Below are positions 34,301 to 46,877 of a stretch of DNA of 64,000 nt, in pieces (within the stretch, counting starts at the first letter, position 1; every line of letters starts with the position of its first letter). This DNA comes from Daphnia pulex. Its lineage: Eukaryota; Arthropoda; Branchiopoda; Diplostraca; Daphniidae. The notes beneath the pieces are model-generated. The model had not been told where the DNA came from. It ran no database searches and saw nothing but the letters and a program-made list of their open reading frames with translations. The position numbers were made by a program, and so were the translations under genes. Location: contig NC_060026.1 in the NCBI RefSeq assembly GCF_021134715.1, positions 8,733,001-8,797,000 on the forward strand, given 5' to 3'.

Positions 34301-37300
34301 AATTGTGTACGTACATAGTCTGTGCCAAAGAGTTCTTCGCTCCAATTGATCATTACTACAATATTGTAATAAATTTTAATTGGCTCGTTATTTTCCGATG
34401 CGCAATCATGTATCGCTGGGAATATATACGTACAACCAGCATTCATCTATATGTGTACATCATAAAAAGTAGCCCAGCAGCCTATGCCTATTATCGAGAA
34501 CCCCATGCCGTTTCCGTTTGCTGTCGTCAGCATTCGAAACGCACAAACAAACGGTACAGCTAGGACTGCTGGTTGTCTGACACAGCGCCCTATTCAGACG
34601 TCATATAACGGTTGCACACGCAGCGATCGAAATGGTCCGACATTTCAGACGAATCGTTCAAAACCCAAAAAAAGAAAACCCAAAAGAGAATAAAACCTCA
34701 ATTCCGTTTGTAGACTGACCGACGTAATCGTGTGATTTTTCTTCCATTCCAATTCCTTACGCAATGTTAGTATATAACTGTATAGACGACGATCCATTAT
34801 ATCATAGAAAATATGTGACGGGACGTGGCTTTTCTAACATACGCAAAAGGATGCTACAATGGAAAAGTAATAAAACCATCAACAAATAAGTCCCCGTTTT
34901 GAAATCCAATTAGAAAAATGATAACATCTTTTTTTTTCGAGTTTTCGGGATATTTCCGGACCAGCCCAGCCAGCGGATATTATTTATTTGAATTAAGTTG
35001 TTTACTATATATGCCGCTATATAAAGATTACAGGCAAAGCAATACACTCTCTCTCTCTCTTTACCTGGAATTGAGTGCTGCTGGACGCCGGAGCGGACGA
35101 TATTGTTTATAAAGGCTTACTTGATCGGTGGGTCGGATCCTTTTCCAGATGTGAACTCCTTTGATAAGATTGAGATCGGAGAGTGGAAGGAGGACTTGGC
35201 CGATGACGTGATGCCGGTGGGTCGATCGATTCAGATCCTGAACTTTGAGCATCAGCGTTCGCTTCAGCACTTCTCGGTGGGCCAGCTCGTAGGTGAAACC
35301 GTGATTGAAGACCGGATTTTGGGTTTTGCGTTGCACCGGTGTCTGGCGGCCATCACGTTGATCCGGTAACAAATACACACGAACGTATCTGGCGAAAAAA
35401 GGAAAAAAATAAATCGAGCTATCCGGAATAAAGCGCCAATTTGCGATAGAGCCATAGAGGCGACCAGCGTCTATTTTTCTTTTTTCTCTACTATCATGTC
35501 CTTTGTTGGCTGCGGTTTTGCTACGTTCACCCAACTGCCCACATTATCTAGTAAACAAAATGTTGAAGTCATCATCTTGAAATAATTGCGGCACAAAATA
35601 CAAGCGGTTGGCAGCTCAAATAAACTGGAGCGATTGTCTAGTTTTTGGCTTTTTTTGTAGTGAATAACTTCATGTTATTCCCATTGAAAAAACCGGAGCA
35701 GGATTTATTTGCGTTAAGATGACTTTCGTTGCCAAACCCCCTTGGGCTGACACTCTGTTCAAAAAAGGGAAATGTATAGTTGGTTGACCTTAAGGGCATC
35801 AATCTGCTGCATAGATCTGTGCTCTGCCCACGGATCGCCCACGAATGCCTTTTTGCAGTTTCGTAATGGTCTTTCAGCTCGATATAGATATACTGTATCC
35901 GATCTGAAATTCGAGCAGCACGTTATCAGTCTATACGGAACAAAAGGGGTTGGATAAATATGAATAACTGGGAATGGTGGGGTGTAGAGACCGAAGAAAT
36001 ATCAGTGAAGAAAACTAATGGGAAAACCGAGAAACAAAGGGAAGTAAATGGGCGGGGGGAAGGAAGTACGAAAGCGGAATCATAATCAAATTATGATGAC
36101 TTATACTAATTAGAAAACGACCATGGGCATGTAATATAGGGAAGAAGGTACAGGTGCTGCAGCATGGGCCAGATGAGAATAATACAAAGACAAGAGGAGA
36201 GAGAATTGCCCGAGTTATAGTTCTCCTATTATTTGTTGTACATATAAAGACGGCGGAAGAGATGGGGGGAGGGAGAATAGACGAGGGGAGAAATGAGGCA
36301 TGGACACACAGCCATTCGTATGTGCATTGTCTTTTGTAAATGCCAACTGCTTTGGCCAACGCTGAGTTTGTGCGCTGTGGCAGGAGCAGCAGTAGAGTCT
36401 CAGCTTGGGCGAAATATCGACCGGTCCGCAACCGACAGAAGCAGCTCGCAATGGTCTAGAAGATGCGCGCCAGGGTTGGAGCTAAATCGCTTCCCAAACA
36501 ATGCGATTATTTTCAAAAGGACAAAATAAAAACCCCCTGCCGGATTACAACGTATACACAACAAGGTCTGCTGCTGGCCTGCTGCTGCTGCTGTCTTTTC
36601 TTTTTTATCATCAGGTTCATCTCTTCTACGACCCATCTTTATAAGAATATGAATCGTCTCTACAACTCTTTTGTGTGCTGCTGTTGTGTATAGTTTCCGA
36701 TCCGTCGTCGGCAAACAAAACGCGCCGCTTTTGTCTGCGCTGGGCCAAAGATCAGCTCTAAGGCTATGCATACAGGATATTAGACGCTGTCGATGGATTG
36801 GTGGCGCTTGTTCAATCAACCGAATCAAGCGCAGAGAAATTTTCGGAAACATTCCGTCCGGAATCACTACGGATCCCGGAGGGGCGGGATTCAGAATTTT
36901 TTAAGCGCACCGGAGAGTGTAGACAGACACAGAGGTCGAGTGAGACTATATGGTGGATATTTCGACCCAAATATTTGCTTCAATATGAGAACAGATATGA
37001 ACGCCGAGCACATAATGAGTTCACCCAAGTCGCGACGCTTTCCTTATAGGAGAAACGACTCGAAATGAGAACGACGAAAAGGAGTCTAGATGAGCTAGCG
37101 ATAGCTGCCGGCGGTATAGATATACTGTCCACTAGATATAAGCTCCGTGCCGGAATAGATAGAGATATCTACCTTTTGAATCAGTATACGCCATTGCCGT
37201 CGAGGGCGGATTGCTGATGCTGGTCGCGCGTTATGAATTTCATGATGCGTCTGTCTAGTACGTATAGGATCTAGCTAGCTGTCTGTGTGTCTATAATGTG

Positions 37301-40300
37301 TATTCTAGATGCGTCTCAGGCGCGCCTTGCAACGCTGTTTACCTTGTGTCAAATAACTTGATTGAAAGGGAATCCTCTCCAGCAGCTCGGCATGAAAACG
37401 GAAATGTAGGGCGCCATTAAAGGTGATGCAACGGCGGCTCAGCGGCCGTGTGAGACGCACAAGTTTCTCATCAGTATGTCGCCACATCACCGCTGTATGT
37501 ACGTACATATCTACGCAGATACTTTCCAGGTATATAGCACTTCAAGGTGCGTTGAACAAACTCTCACTCAAAGACCCCCCATAGATATTTTCACTGCTGT
37601 TTAGTCGTCATGAGAATATGGCGCACAAGAAAGAGCTCATCAACGTTGAGCAGGACTAACGCTTTAGACGGCGGCTGCTGATGAGCTTCAACATCAGTAC
37701 ATATCCTTTTGAAACCCTTCCGAAAGTTTCAAAGTTTCCAACGCAAGTGAGCGACGAGTGCGTAGTTTCGCCGTGCTCCGGGCAATGGTATATTATAGAC
37801 AGCCAGGCAGACAGATCATCTCCTTCCAATCTCCATCATTCCGGGGAAACTTCCAAGACTTAATAGACAGCATCAGCGTCATAAATTTCGCGATGGCATT
37901 GGAAATCGGCTGCTGCTATAGCCTATACCTATATAGGCTAATATAGTATCCAGCCGTGGATGTAAACCTCTTCTGCTACATCACATGATGATCAATAATG
38001 CACGGGTTAGTATAATTGGTTAATGTGACGTGACGCAGGGCTATATAAGTGGCTAGAAGCGACTGCATAAGGTCCCGCCGACATCGATCTTTCTATTGTC
38101 TAAATAGGAGAGGCCACACATAATAGCCGTATGAGTAGTAGGATGTAACTATATAGCCCGAGACTAGACTTATTGCATGACGGCGTATTATAGAGCTTTA
38201 TACACTGATATTATATATATATTAACGTGCTCAGCGATTTCTTGTGAATCCTTCCGTATTCTTGTCAAGTCTCTCGTCATGTAATACTGACTTAATGTCA
38301 CGGTAATTCCGCATATTCTTTGTCACCTTCTCTACGATTATGCCAAGAATAATGGCACGTCTACTTGTGAGCGAAATAACGTCCAAACGCCTCGCAATAT
38401 AGTGACACACTTGGTTGTCGGCTATCAAAAAAAGCTGCACGGCTCGAGATGTAACATCTAAACCGTTTTAGATTAGAGCGCCGAATCAATTCACCTCTAC
38501 CAGTTGAATCATTTGATGCAAGGGTTATCATCCGGTATTCACATAATCGGAGTGCTGCTGATTCCAAGGAACTCGCTCTCTCACTCTCGAAGAAATTCAT
38601 GAGTGAAATTAACTCTAGACTAATATACCATTCACAGCATGACTATTCTAAATGTGTATACACTGTGTACGGTACACATGTAGAGCTGATGGTGCATACT
38701 GCATGGTACTGACTGGTCTCTAGGAATGAATTATTCGATCGATATATAGCAGCATCTATCCGCTGTGAAAAGTTATATGGGATGGAATGCAGAGGGCATT
38801 AACGCAGTCTCGAGTTCAATGAATCAAATCAAAGCGCAAAACGAGCGGAATCGATCCGACCATCCGACATCGACACTTGATACCAAATAATCTGGTACGC
38901 CATATGTGACTTTGCACAGTGCTGATGATATGATTCAAACTTACGGGTTGGAATGAGGCGGATCCTTGCGGTGCCGACTCGGAGTGAAGGACGAGTCCTG
39001 CGCCAACTGGGCCGGTTGCTGCTGCTCTTGCTGCTGGCTGGCGTCGCTTGCGGGAAGGGCGGCGACGACAGCGGCGGCGACGACGGCCGGCTTGGGCAGC
39101 GGCAAATGGCAAGCTTCGACGATTTTGACCAGGAGGATTTTCTTGTGATCGTCGTAAATGAGCGAGAAGTGGATCTGTCCTAAGGGCGTCGCTTCGATGG
39201 GTCCGTCAAAATGGAGGTCGACGTCGCCGTAGCCGCAGAGCCCGGCGTCCATTGACACGCCTTCCATCGACTCGACCGACGTCTGGGCGTACAACTCCGG
39301 CTGGAGACTCTCTATAGACACTTCTGGCGTCAAGCTGTCGCCATCAATCAATAACAAGTACATTATGAATAACCTTTCATAAAGTTCAACGACCTTTCAC
39401 ATTATGACATTTAACAAAAAATCAATTTCATATCATGAAGACAAAAAAGTAAAAGGGATATCTACAGTATATAATGTATTTTTTTTTCTTATATTCTAAA
39501 TGTAAAAGGCTTACTGGTACTTTTTGCGCCTGGTCGTGGAGCTCGTAGGTGGAGTGGTGGCCGAATGGCTAGTGCCATTGGCGCCGGGAGCTGATTGCTG
39601 ATGTTGGCCGGACGGGCGGTTTGTCCATCCGCTCCAGAATTCGATGGTGCTGCGACTTTCGAACGAAGGTAATGTCTGGCCGAACCACAGGACTCGTCTC
39701 TGCCAAATTTGGCGGTACATTTCCGTTTTGAGACTGCTGCTGCGGACTTCTTTCAGAAGGTGACTTTCTTCTTCGCCGTGCTGGCCTCCGCCGTTGGCAC
39801 TGGCTGTGGCGTTGTTGGCTCCGCCGGCCGTTGCTCCTTCTGACGACCTTCAATTGACCATTTCGAAATATATTTCAATAAAATATACATGTTGCCGACA
39901 CGCCGACTGAATTTTATTGGCCGCTTGTTGCTTGCAGCTGTACGACCCAGACAAGAATGGAACGAGTCAAGTCTAGTATAGTAAAAGGCTATAAATATAT
40001 GGTAGTCAGTGGATGAGATTAGTATCATTTCCTTTCATCACTCGCGTCATAGCATCAGGAGATTGCTAGTTGGCATACATCCGCCATCCAAGCGTATAAT
40101 ATCGCCCAGCGTTATGGGATATCCAAAATTGATTTAACAGTAATTGCATAAAGGGTGCCGAAAGCTACCGGCTATTGCATCAAAAGATTATGACGATCAA
40201 TTAACTTTTAAAATGTTTTTGAAATCAAGTCTAAGACGTACTCCTCTAGTAGCTATATTTTTAATAGTAGCTATATTTTAATACTCTATAGTAGCTATAT

Positions 40301-41095
40301 TTTTCGCATTCATATTTAAATGAGCAAAAATGTACATCTTCTGTGTAAACGTGCTTTTGATTCACCCATAAGACCATACAAGAAAAATTGCAGATTAATG
40401 AAACACAATTCGAGTGCTACCTCGACTAGAAATTTTGGCGCTTGATTGTTTGTAATAATTGATTTAAGATGAATTCGCAAGTGATCTTTGACTCCGTCTG
40501 CTCTTCCAAGTCAGCAGATTATAATTGCTTCAAGTCAATAAAAGGCAAATAAGTAGAAAAAGAAAAAAAAAAACTGTTTCAACGTGGCAACGAAAATGTG
40601 CAGCAGTCGACGCTCACCGAGTGATTCCATAAAGTCAAACATTTATCATAATCGATATCGAACGCGCGTATATACAGTCTAGAGAGAGAGACATGCGTGT
40701 GTGTGTCTCCCGCTACGAGTTGCAACAACAAAGAATGCTTAACGACTGTTAATAGCGCGTTTTTATAATATATAGCTAAGCATATAGCTGATGCTGAGCT
40801 CTGCTGTGTATATAGTACCTTATCAGAATCGAGCACATATTACTGGGTTAAATAGGCAATACGGTACATACTTGGCACTGTGTGTGGGGGTACCGACGCT
40901 GTTCGGATGAAGAGACGCCGAAAGGTTTTGGCCGCCGGATTGTTGGGCGGATGAGGCGTTGATATCTTGTTGATGCAGAATGTACTCGATATCCTTCTTC
41001 TGCTGGCGCCAGTCTTGCTGGCGCTCGTGGTCGCTGTTGTCGGGACAGCAGCAGCAGAACCGACAGACGGCGTAGTAGACGTCCATCATCAGCAT
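31332..41095 (-). CDS. SYT17: Synaptotagmin-17 (B/K protein)
   Basis: Eight exons, 40872-41095, 39515-39847, 38945-39334, 35121-35388, 33771-33894, 32026-32131, 31824-31948 and 31332-31513, join in frame to 583 residues (human 474). The N-terminus carries the Cys cluster typical of B/K, CRFCCCC, a likely palmitoylation and membrane anchor site. C2A spans about 237-400 (LGQIHFSLIYDD, HSNPYVRVYLLPDQ, RKTQNPVFNHGF). C2B spans about 409-560 (LGEILVSLTYLPSARRLN, PYVRVSLVVAGKHIKTKK, SLVVSVWDFNGGIAKDDFIG, STAYWHTLRSREECD). Family members act in Golgi/endosomal trafficking with little Ca2+ dependence; most loop aspartates are absent here too. An Ala/Gln-rich insert of about 40 residues sits in the first C2A loop. 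The last 25 residues differ from the vertebrate tail, so a further splice at GATCAG/GT (near 31410) is possible. The first ATG has no proven upstream exon. Confidence 0.93.
35389..38944 (-). other. SYT17 intron 3
   Basis: This 3.6 kb intron lies between the two C2A exons. It is rich in TATAG/CTATA words and contains CTG/CAG-rich patches near 36570-36600. No nested gene is supported. Confidence 0.55.
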
Positions 41096-44000
41096 CCAGC
41101 CTACTTTTTTTGGGTTGCTCACGCCCCTTGGTCCTTCCGCTTCTTCTCGCCTTTTTCCGATTCGCTTCCGCTTCTTTCAACACTTGCTCCTGCGGCTGCT
41201 CCTTCACTCTCGCCGCTTTCTCTTGTAGTCTGTGTATAATAATTAGCATGCGACAATCTTAAATTCAGATGGAGTTGCCAGGTTACCGTGACTGACTTTG
41301 ATTTCACGATTATTACAGCACCCCAGCAGCACAGACAGACAATAGCAACCGAAACCAAGGAATTATGGCCTACCAAACATTTCGTTTTTTCTAGTTTTAT
41401 ATGGGGATAAGTTCGTTAGACAGAGGCTCATCTTTACAGTTATACGGAAAATCTCATTTCTTTCTTGGGTATTATACGAAATAATCAATTCATTTTTAAA
41501 TGTAGATGAATGAGGAACTTCCATCAAATTAACTCTTAAACCAACAAACATGAAATAATGCAGCGGTAAACCACATGTTGATATTGCTGTATATGTCTAT
41601 CTGCACTGAGCGTGACCAAGCAGGAAAAAAAGTCTAAAAAAAAACCTCAAGTTAAACTATTAATGCGTTCAACATACGCACACACAGGTCTGCCAACCGT
41701 CGGTGTTTAATGGTGTGCTTCAAGACGCAGTGTACATATATACATAGTAAGTATAGGGGTTTTTCAGGAACACTATGAATATTGTCATTACAAACGCACC
41801 GACGGTGGGAATTGATCAGAAATTATCGAGGTCGTTTTGCAGAGCGCTGTTTATGTCCATACGACAGTGTGTGCAATACCTTTCCTTGCTGAAATGCAGG
41901 GGGCCGATTATTATTGTCCGTATATATAGTCTACTTCTAGGTAAAGGAACGTTGCCAATGATGGAACTGATACATGAGAGGTTTATCGACGTCGAGGTAA
42001 TAAATCAGCAGTCAACTGGAAGACCCGCTCGAGCATGTGGCATAGGTATACTACCTTATATGACACGAGACCTATACCGATACTATACTCTAATACTCTC
42101 TGCAGTCCGTATATAGGCCAAAAGAGAGGCTTATTACTAGGCACTATAGAGTCTGTACAGGGAAGACTAGAATTGAAAGGTCTATACAACTGCTGATGTT
42201 TGATGTCTATAATAGATCGCGTATATAGCAGCCTACAATACATATATACAACCAGAACCCCTCACCCCACGACGAATCTTTGTGTGAATTCGTGTAGGCT
42301 GTATAGCTGTAGTTTGGGCGTTCTGTGGAAGACCTGCTGCGTTTCCCGATCGCATTGTACTAGCTAGATGTCTGTTATTGACAAAAATTCGATATGTTAC
42401 TTTTTTTCAAAAGAAAAATATATACCTTTAAAAAAAAGGGAAAGAATAAACATTTGCGCACGCGAAACATTTTTTTGTTATTACTAAAGAAAATGTTTTC
42501 AACTGTGTGTGCGTCTGAAAACAAAAGAGACATGGAAGAAAGAAGAAGAAGCGTCTTTTTTTTCTCAAACAAATTATCTTTTCTTTCACTTAACCTTGGA
42601 GAACAAAAATATAGAACGAATGTTTAACCTCAATTCCTCTCGGCCCGGAAAAAAAAAGCTGGGCGAACGTGTAATCTTTTTAACAATTTTTCGGCGGGCT
42701 AAATTGAACTATGCACGCGGAACGTGGGGGGTCGTCATAGTATCGGTAAATTGCGTCGCCTTCCTTTTTTCCCGTCTGTACTACTACCGGTTTAGGTTAT
42801 CCCCTTATTAAAATGGTTATGGAGACGACCGAGACGGAACGGAATCTCAAGAAAAGTCCTGGAAAAAAGACAAACAAAAATTGGGCCGTCTCTCCTTTTT
42901 TCTTTTGTTCTTCTCGCAGCAGGAGAAACTGCCAAAGCAAAAAAGCAAAAGAAAAAACTGAAATGATTATAGTGAAGAGCTAGCAGCTAGGAGAAAAATG
43001 ACTCTGTTGTCTACTTTGTCGTCCATGAAAATTGCAACAGATTTTCTTCGCCCAACTTGCGCCCAAAGTATAGGTGTGCACGTACTGTAGAAGAAGCTTT
43101 TGCCGACGAGACTCGAGAGATGTATATACAAATATGTCAAGGCTTTGAAATATTAAACTGTCAATGTCGTTCAATGAAACATGATTTCTCCCGAACAATT
43201 TCTACGCTGGGAACTTCTATATTCTAGTCTGTGCTATGGTGGCCCATTGTATATTTACGGGGCGCAACACCATCCATCACCATGCGAGAGAGTCTCACAA
43301 TATAAATGGGTAGGTCTAATACACACAATAACAAGGCCCCTGGCCCCTCTTGTTGCTCGTCTTCTGCGACGTGCTCCTGCTGGTCACGCCGAGTGCGTGT
43401 ATAACAGAGTGGTCACGCAGTCTCGGCGTTATCAGATTAGATTGCGATTCGCGGGCATGTCGCGGTTATAATAGTTGCACAAAGGCTTACAATCAGGGAA
43501 ACGAGAATGTATATATATACATATGCAGTAGTCCGGCGGAACAATAGATTTTGCGATGAACCCCCGCAGGTCCGGCCGGCCAGGAAAATCGGCGTCTGCT
43601 GCCAAAAGAGCAACAGCAGTCCGGCCAGAGAAACAAATGAGGATCAAGTCGTCCTAATAGGCAAAAGCCATAAAGGGCATGGAAAGGAGAGGCTATAGCG
43701 CCACCATACTCTCTCTTTGTTGTGTGGTCCCCATATAAACTCACCAATAATAATCGATAGCGGCTACTACCCGTCACTTTACGGGCCATCTTACCGGTTG
43801 AATTATGGGCGACTATAGGTCTGACTCTGACTCTGCTTTAGGACTCTAATGGCCTCTGCCATCATGTGGGGTGGGCCATCAGCAATAAAACAAAAGGTGT
43901 GATCAAATCCACTCTTATTAGTCACATTTACCTAGGAAAAAAGTTAAATGGTTCTAAAGCGCAGACAGTCTCCAAAAGGCTAAGGAAATCTCTCTTTAAA

Positions 44001-46019
44001 AAAATCTATAGGCGCCAACCAGTTAAGACTCTTTTAATAGACTTGCTGATAACCTCAAATGTTCATCCCTAAACAAAAGATTAGACCACCCAGAAAGAAA
44101 ACAACAACTCTTAAGACCTTATAGCTCTATACTACTTAAAAAAAAGTCTGTAAGCTCTAGACTGCCGTCAGCACAGCAGCAGGTATCAATAAATGGCGCA
44201 ACTTTCTATTTTCGTCTATAGCAGCAAATAAAAGAGAGATCCATTAATTCCATGACGGGGGGAAATTGCGACATCAATCTCCCTTTTGGAAGCCACAAAG
44301 CCCGCGAGTGAATAAAAATCAGGTCCTAGTACTCCAATGGACAACTGACAGAGCAGCAGCTCACATAATGGTATGACTAAGTGTCGCTTGTCAAAAGTTT
44401 GATAACTTACATCATACGGCAACTTTTGTCGAGAGATGTGTGAGACGCAAAGTCGAAACGTGTAATATATCTACTATACTGGTCGTCTTTGTTGTTTGTG
44501 CTATTGGGTTTCAAGAGCAAGGAATGGCGCCGTGTTTTGAGTCTTACCTGATGCTGGTGTAATGGAAGCACTATCGGAAGAGGCCATCCACGGCGCAACG
44601 AGAGTGGGTAACGAATGACTGGTAGAGCGATCATCAGGTTGCCGTCAGTCTATAGGAGACGTACGATGGGGGGGGGGATAGTATAGGAAAAGGTGACGGG
44701 CGGGCGGACGGGCGTCGGGGTGTCGGCCGCCATCTATAAGAGAGAACATGGGGGGTGAGGATAAGAGAGCCTATAGTGGGGGAATGAGGAGGGGAGGTGG
44801 TAGGATCTTGACGCCAACTCACGAGAAGATGGAACGATTGCGCAGGTTTTACGACGCAGCCGCGTCTCTACTACTACAGCACCGAAAGTCTCTCGTTTGG
44901 CTGGTGCATCAAGCCGCTCAGATACGGCAGCAACATATTGCGCACAGCCATAAGAGTCTCGTATATATTTATACATCTAAACATATATGATGTGCTCTAG
45001 GTATATCCTGTCGCTATAACAACATACCCGGTATCTCTGCAACAACCGGTGACGAGATGTGTACCTCTAACGTAACCGCTCCGCAGGAACTTTTATTCTT
45101 TCCTTTTTTTTCTCTTCCAATGTCGAGCGCCTTTTTCTTAATGAAATTGTCGTTTAGACTCGTCTTGTCTATTGGACGACTGGAATCGTTTATCGGGCAG
45201 GGCATTGTGGGCCGTCTGGTGACGTACACCTCTATTTCTCCTGCCCAAAATGAAGGACGGACGTTATAAACGGCCATCTTGAGTGGAGATTCTGCTGTCG
45301 TTTCTCTATTTATGGCTGATATTTCTCCCTCGATTTGCCCATCGTCGTGTCTTTCATTGATGCCCCCCGCGCGCAGCGAATGATGCGTTTGACAGTCCAA
45401 AAGAGGTGGGCAAATATTCGACAAACAAATCATTAGTCGTTCTCTGCTGCCGGTGTAGCTCTGATGATATATAGAAAACGGGAGGAGGAGGAGGAGGAGG
45501 CAGCAGCAGTCGTCGTGATGGCGGTGTGACATAAGAGACGTCTATTATAGATTCGGAGAACGCTGCGCTAGTTCACAGCTGAATCGTATCAGCAATCAGC
45601 GGCCGGGAAATAATGAGAGGAAAAAGGGCTGATTTTTTCCTTCTTCTTTTCTTTCTCTTTCTTTTCCTCCGTCGTCGTCGTGTTTTGAACGGGTTTCAAA
45701 AGAGAGGAAAATAGAAAAAGCGTCGCCTGCTGATTATTGATTAGCAAAGAGAACACCTGACAAATGACCGACGAACCCCCCAGTGTGTGTGTTGCCCCCG
45801 TTAGGAGAATAATTTCAAGAAATCCAACTATCCATCAATTACAGACTGCTCGACTCGTAAACTCAATCAGAGAGAGTTATTGATTTTTGTTGGGCGTCTT
45901 CAGCGGTGGCGGCGGCGGTGGCGGTGGCTGCTGCTGCACGTCGGGAATATATAGCAACAGCAACAACAGCAGGGATGAGTTTCCTTTAAAAGGACAAGAG
46001 AGAGAAAGGATAGATGTAC

Positions 46020-46075
46020 ACAAAAGAGAGAGAGAGAGAGATGTGGAGAGAAGAGAAAGGGAGAGAGAGAAAACA
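46020..46075 (+). repeat. GA-rich microsatellite
   Basis: Interrupted GAGAGA runs, with related GA/GAA sequence extending to about 46105. GAGA tracts can act as promoter-proximal elements in arthropods, but here only the repeat itself is observed. Confidence 0.6.
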
Positions 46076-46530
46076 CAGCCAAGGAGAGAAGAAGAAGAAA
46101 GGAATAACCAAAAGAGTCTTTACAGTGAGAGAGAGACGATGCGGTTTAGCGAATATTCGAATGTTTCACAAGGTCCGTGATAGTGGCAGCACATCCAGCA
46201 AAAGAGCGCTGGGATGAAGGATTTTCAATGCAATTGAAAGAGAAGAAGAAGAGGAATACAAAGGCACGCTCGGACCGATCGCGTAATCGCCATGCCATTC
46301 GACGTCATGAATATGTCAGATAATGCCCTGCATAATGACGAATCATCTCGATTACAATCGCGGGAGCGGGGGACAATAACGATGATATACGAACATATGA
46401 CGTATAGATTCTTACAAAGGCTCTCACAGTACTGCACTACTCCTTATTATTGTCTCCTACTTTGCTCACTTCCTTGGGAAAGATTGAAGGCTTGGTTATG
46501 GGCCCCAAAATGTTTATTGTGTCCCTGGGG

Positions 46531-46877
46531 TTTCCATCCGTTCTGTGATTGGCTGCAAATTAGGCAGAATTATCGCGTGTTAAAAGGGAACTTTTCATTT
46601 TCATTTATTTTTTATTCAATTCGCCGTATTAAACTACGTGTTTGAGAAAATTTTCAAATCTGTTGGTGTTTTTGTTCATTTTATATATTTATTAATTCGG
46701 TCGAAATTCAAATTTTTGTGGTTCCCGCCGGTTTGTGATTGGCTGCAAAATTGGGCAGAATTATCCCGTGTTAACAGGGCTATTGTTCGTTTTAATTTAT
46801 TTTTTATTAAATTTTCCGTATAAAACTAAGTGTCTGAGCAGATTTTCAAATCTGTTGGTGTTTTTGTTCATTTTATA
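46531..46877 (+). repeat. 190-base tandem duplication with CCAAT/TATA-like content
   Basis: Two diverged copies, 46531-46685 and 46721-46877, are offset by 190 bases. Both carry GTGATTGGCTGCAAA (an inverted CCAAT box), GGCAGAATTAT, GTGTTAA, TTATTTTTTATT, a CCGTAT(T/A)AAACTA stretch and TTTTCAAATCTGTTGGTGT. Copy 2 also has TTCCCGCC (E2F-like) just upstream and a good TATAAA at 46820. The arrangement resembles a cell-cycle gene promoter. No histone or similar gene follows. Confidence 0.75.

Noticed and set aside
45014-45532. 172-codon minus-strand open frame
   Set aside because: It begins in a GGA/CAG repeat, has no recognisable domain, and no exon of SYT17 would join it in phase with family sequence.
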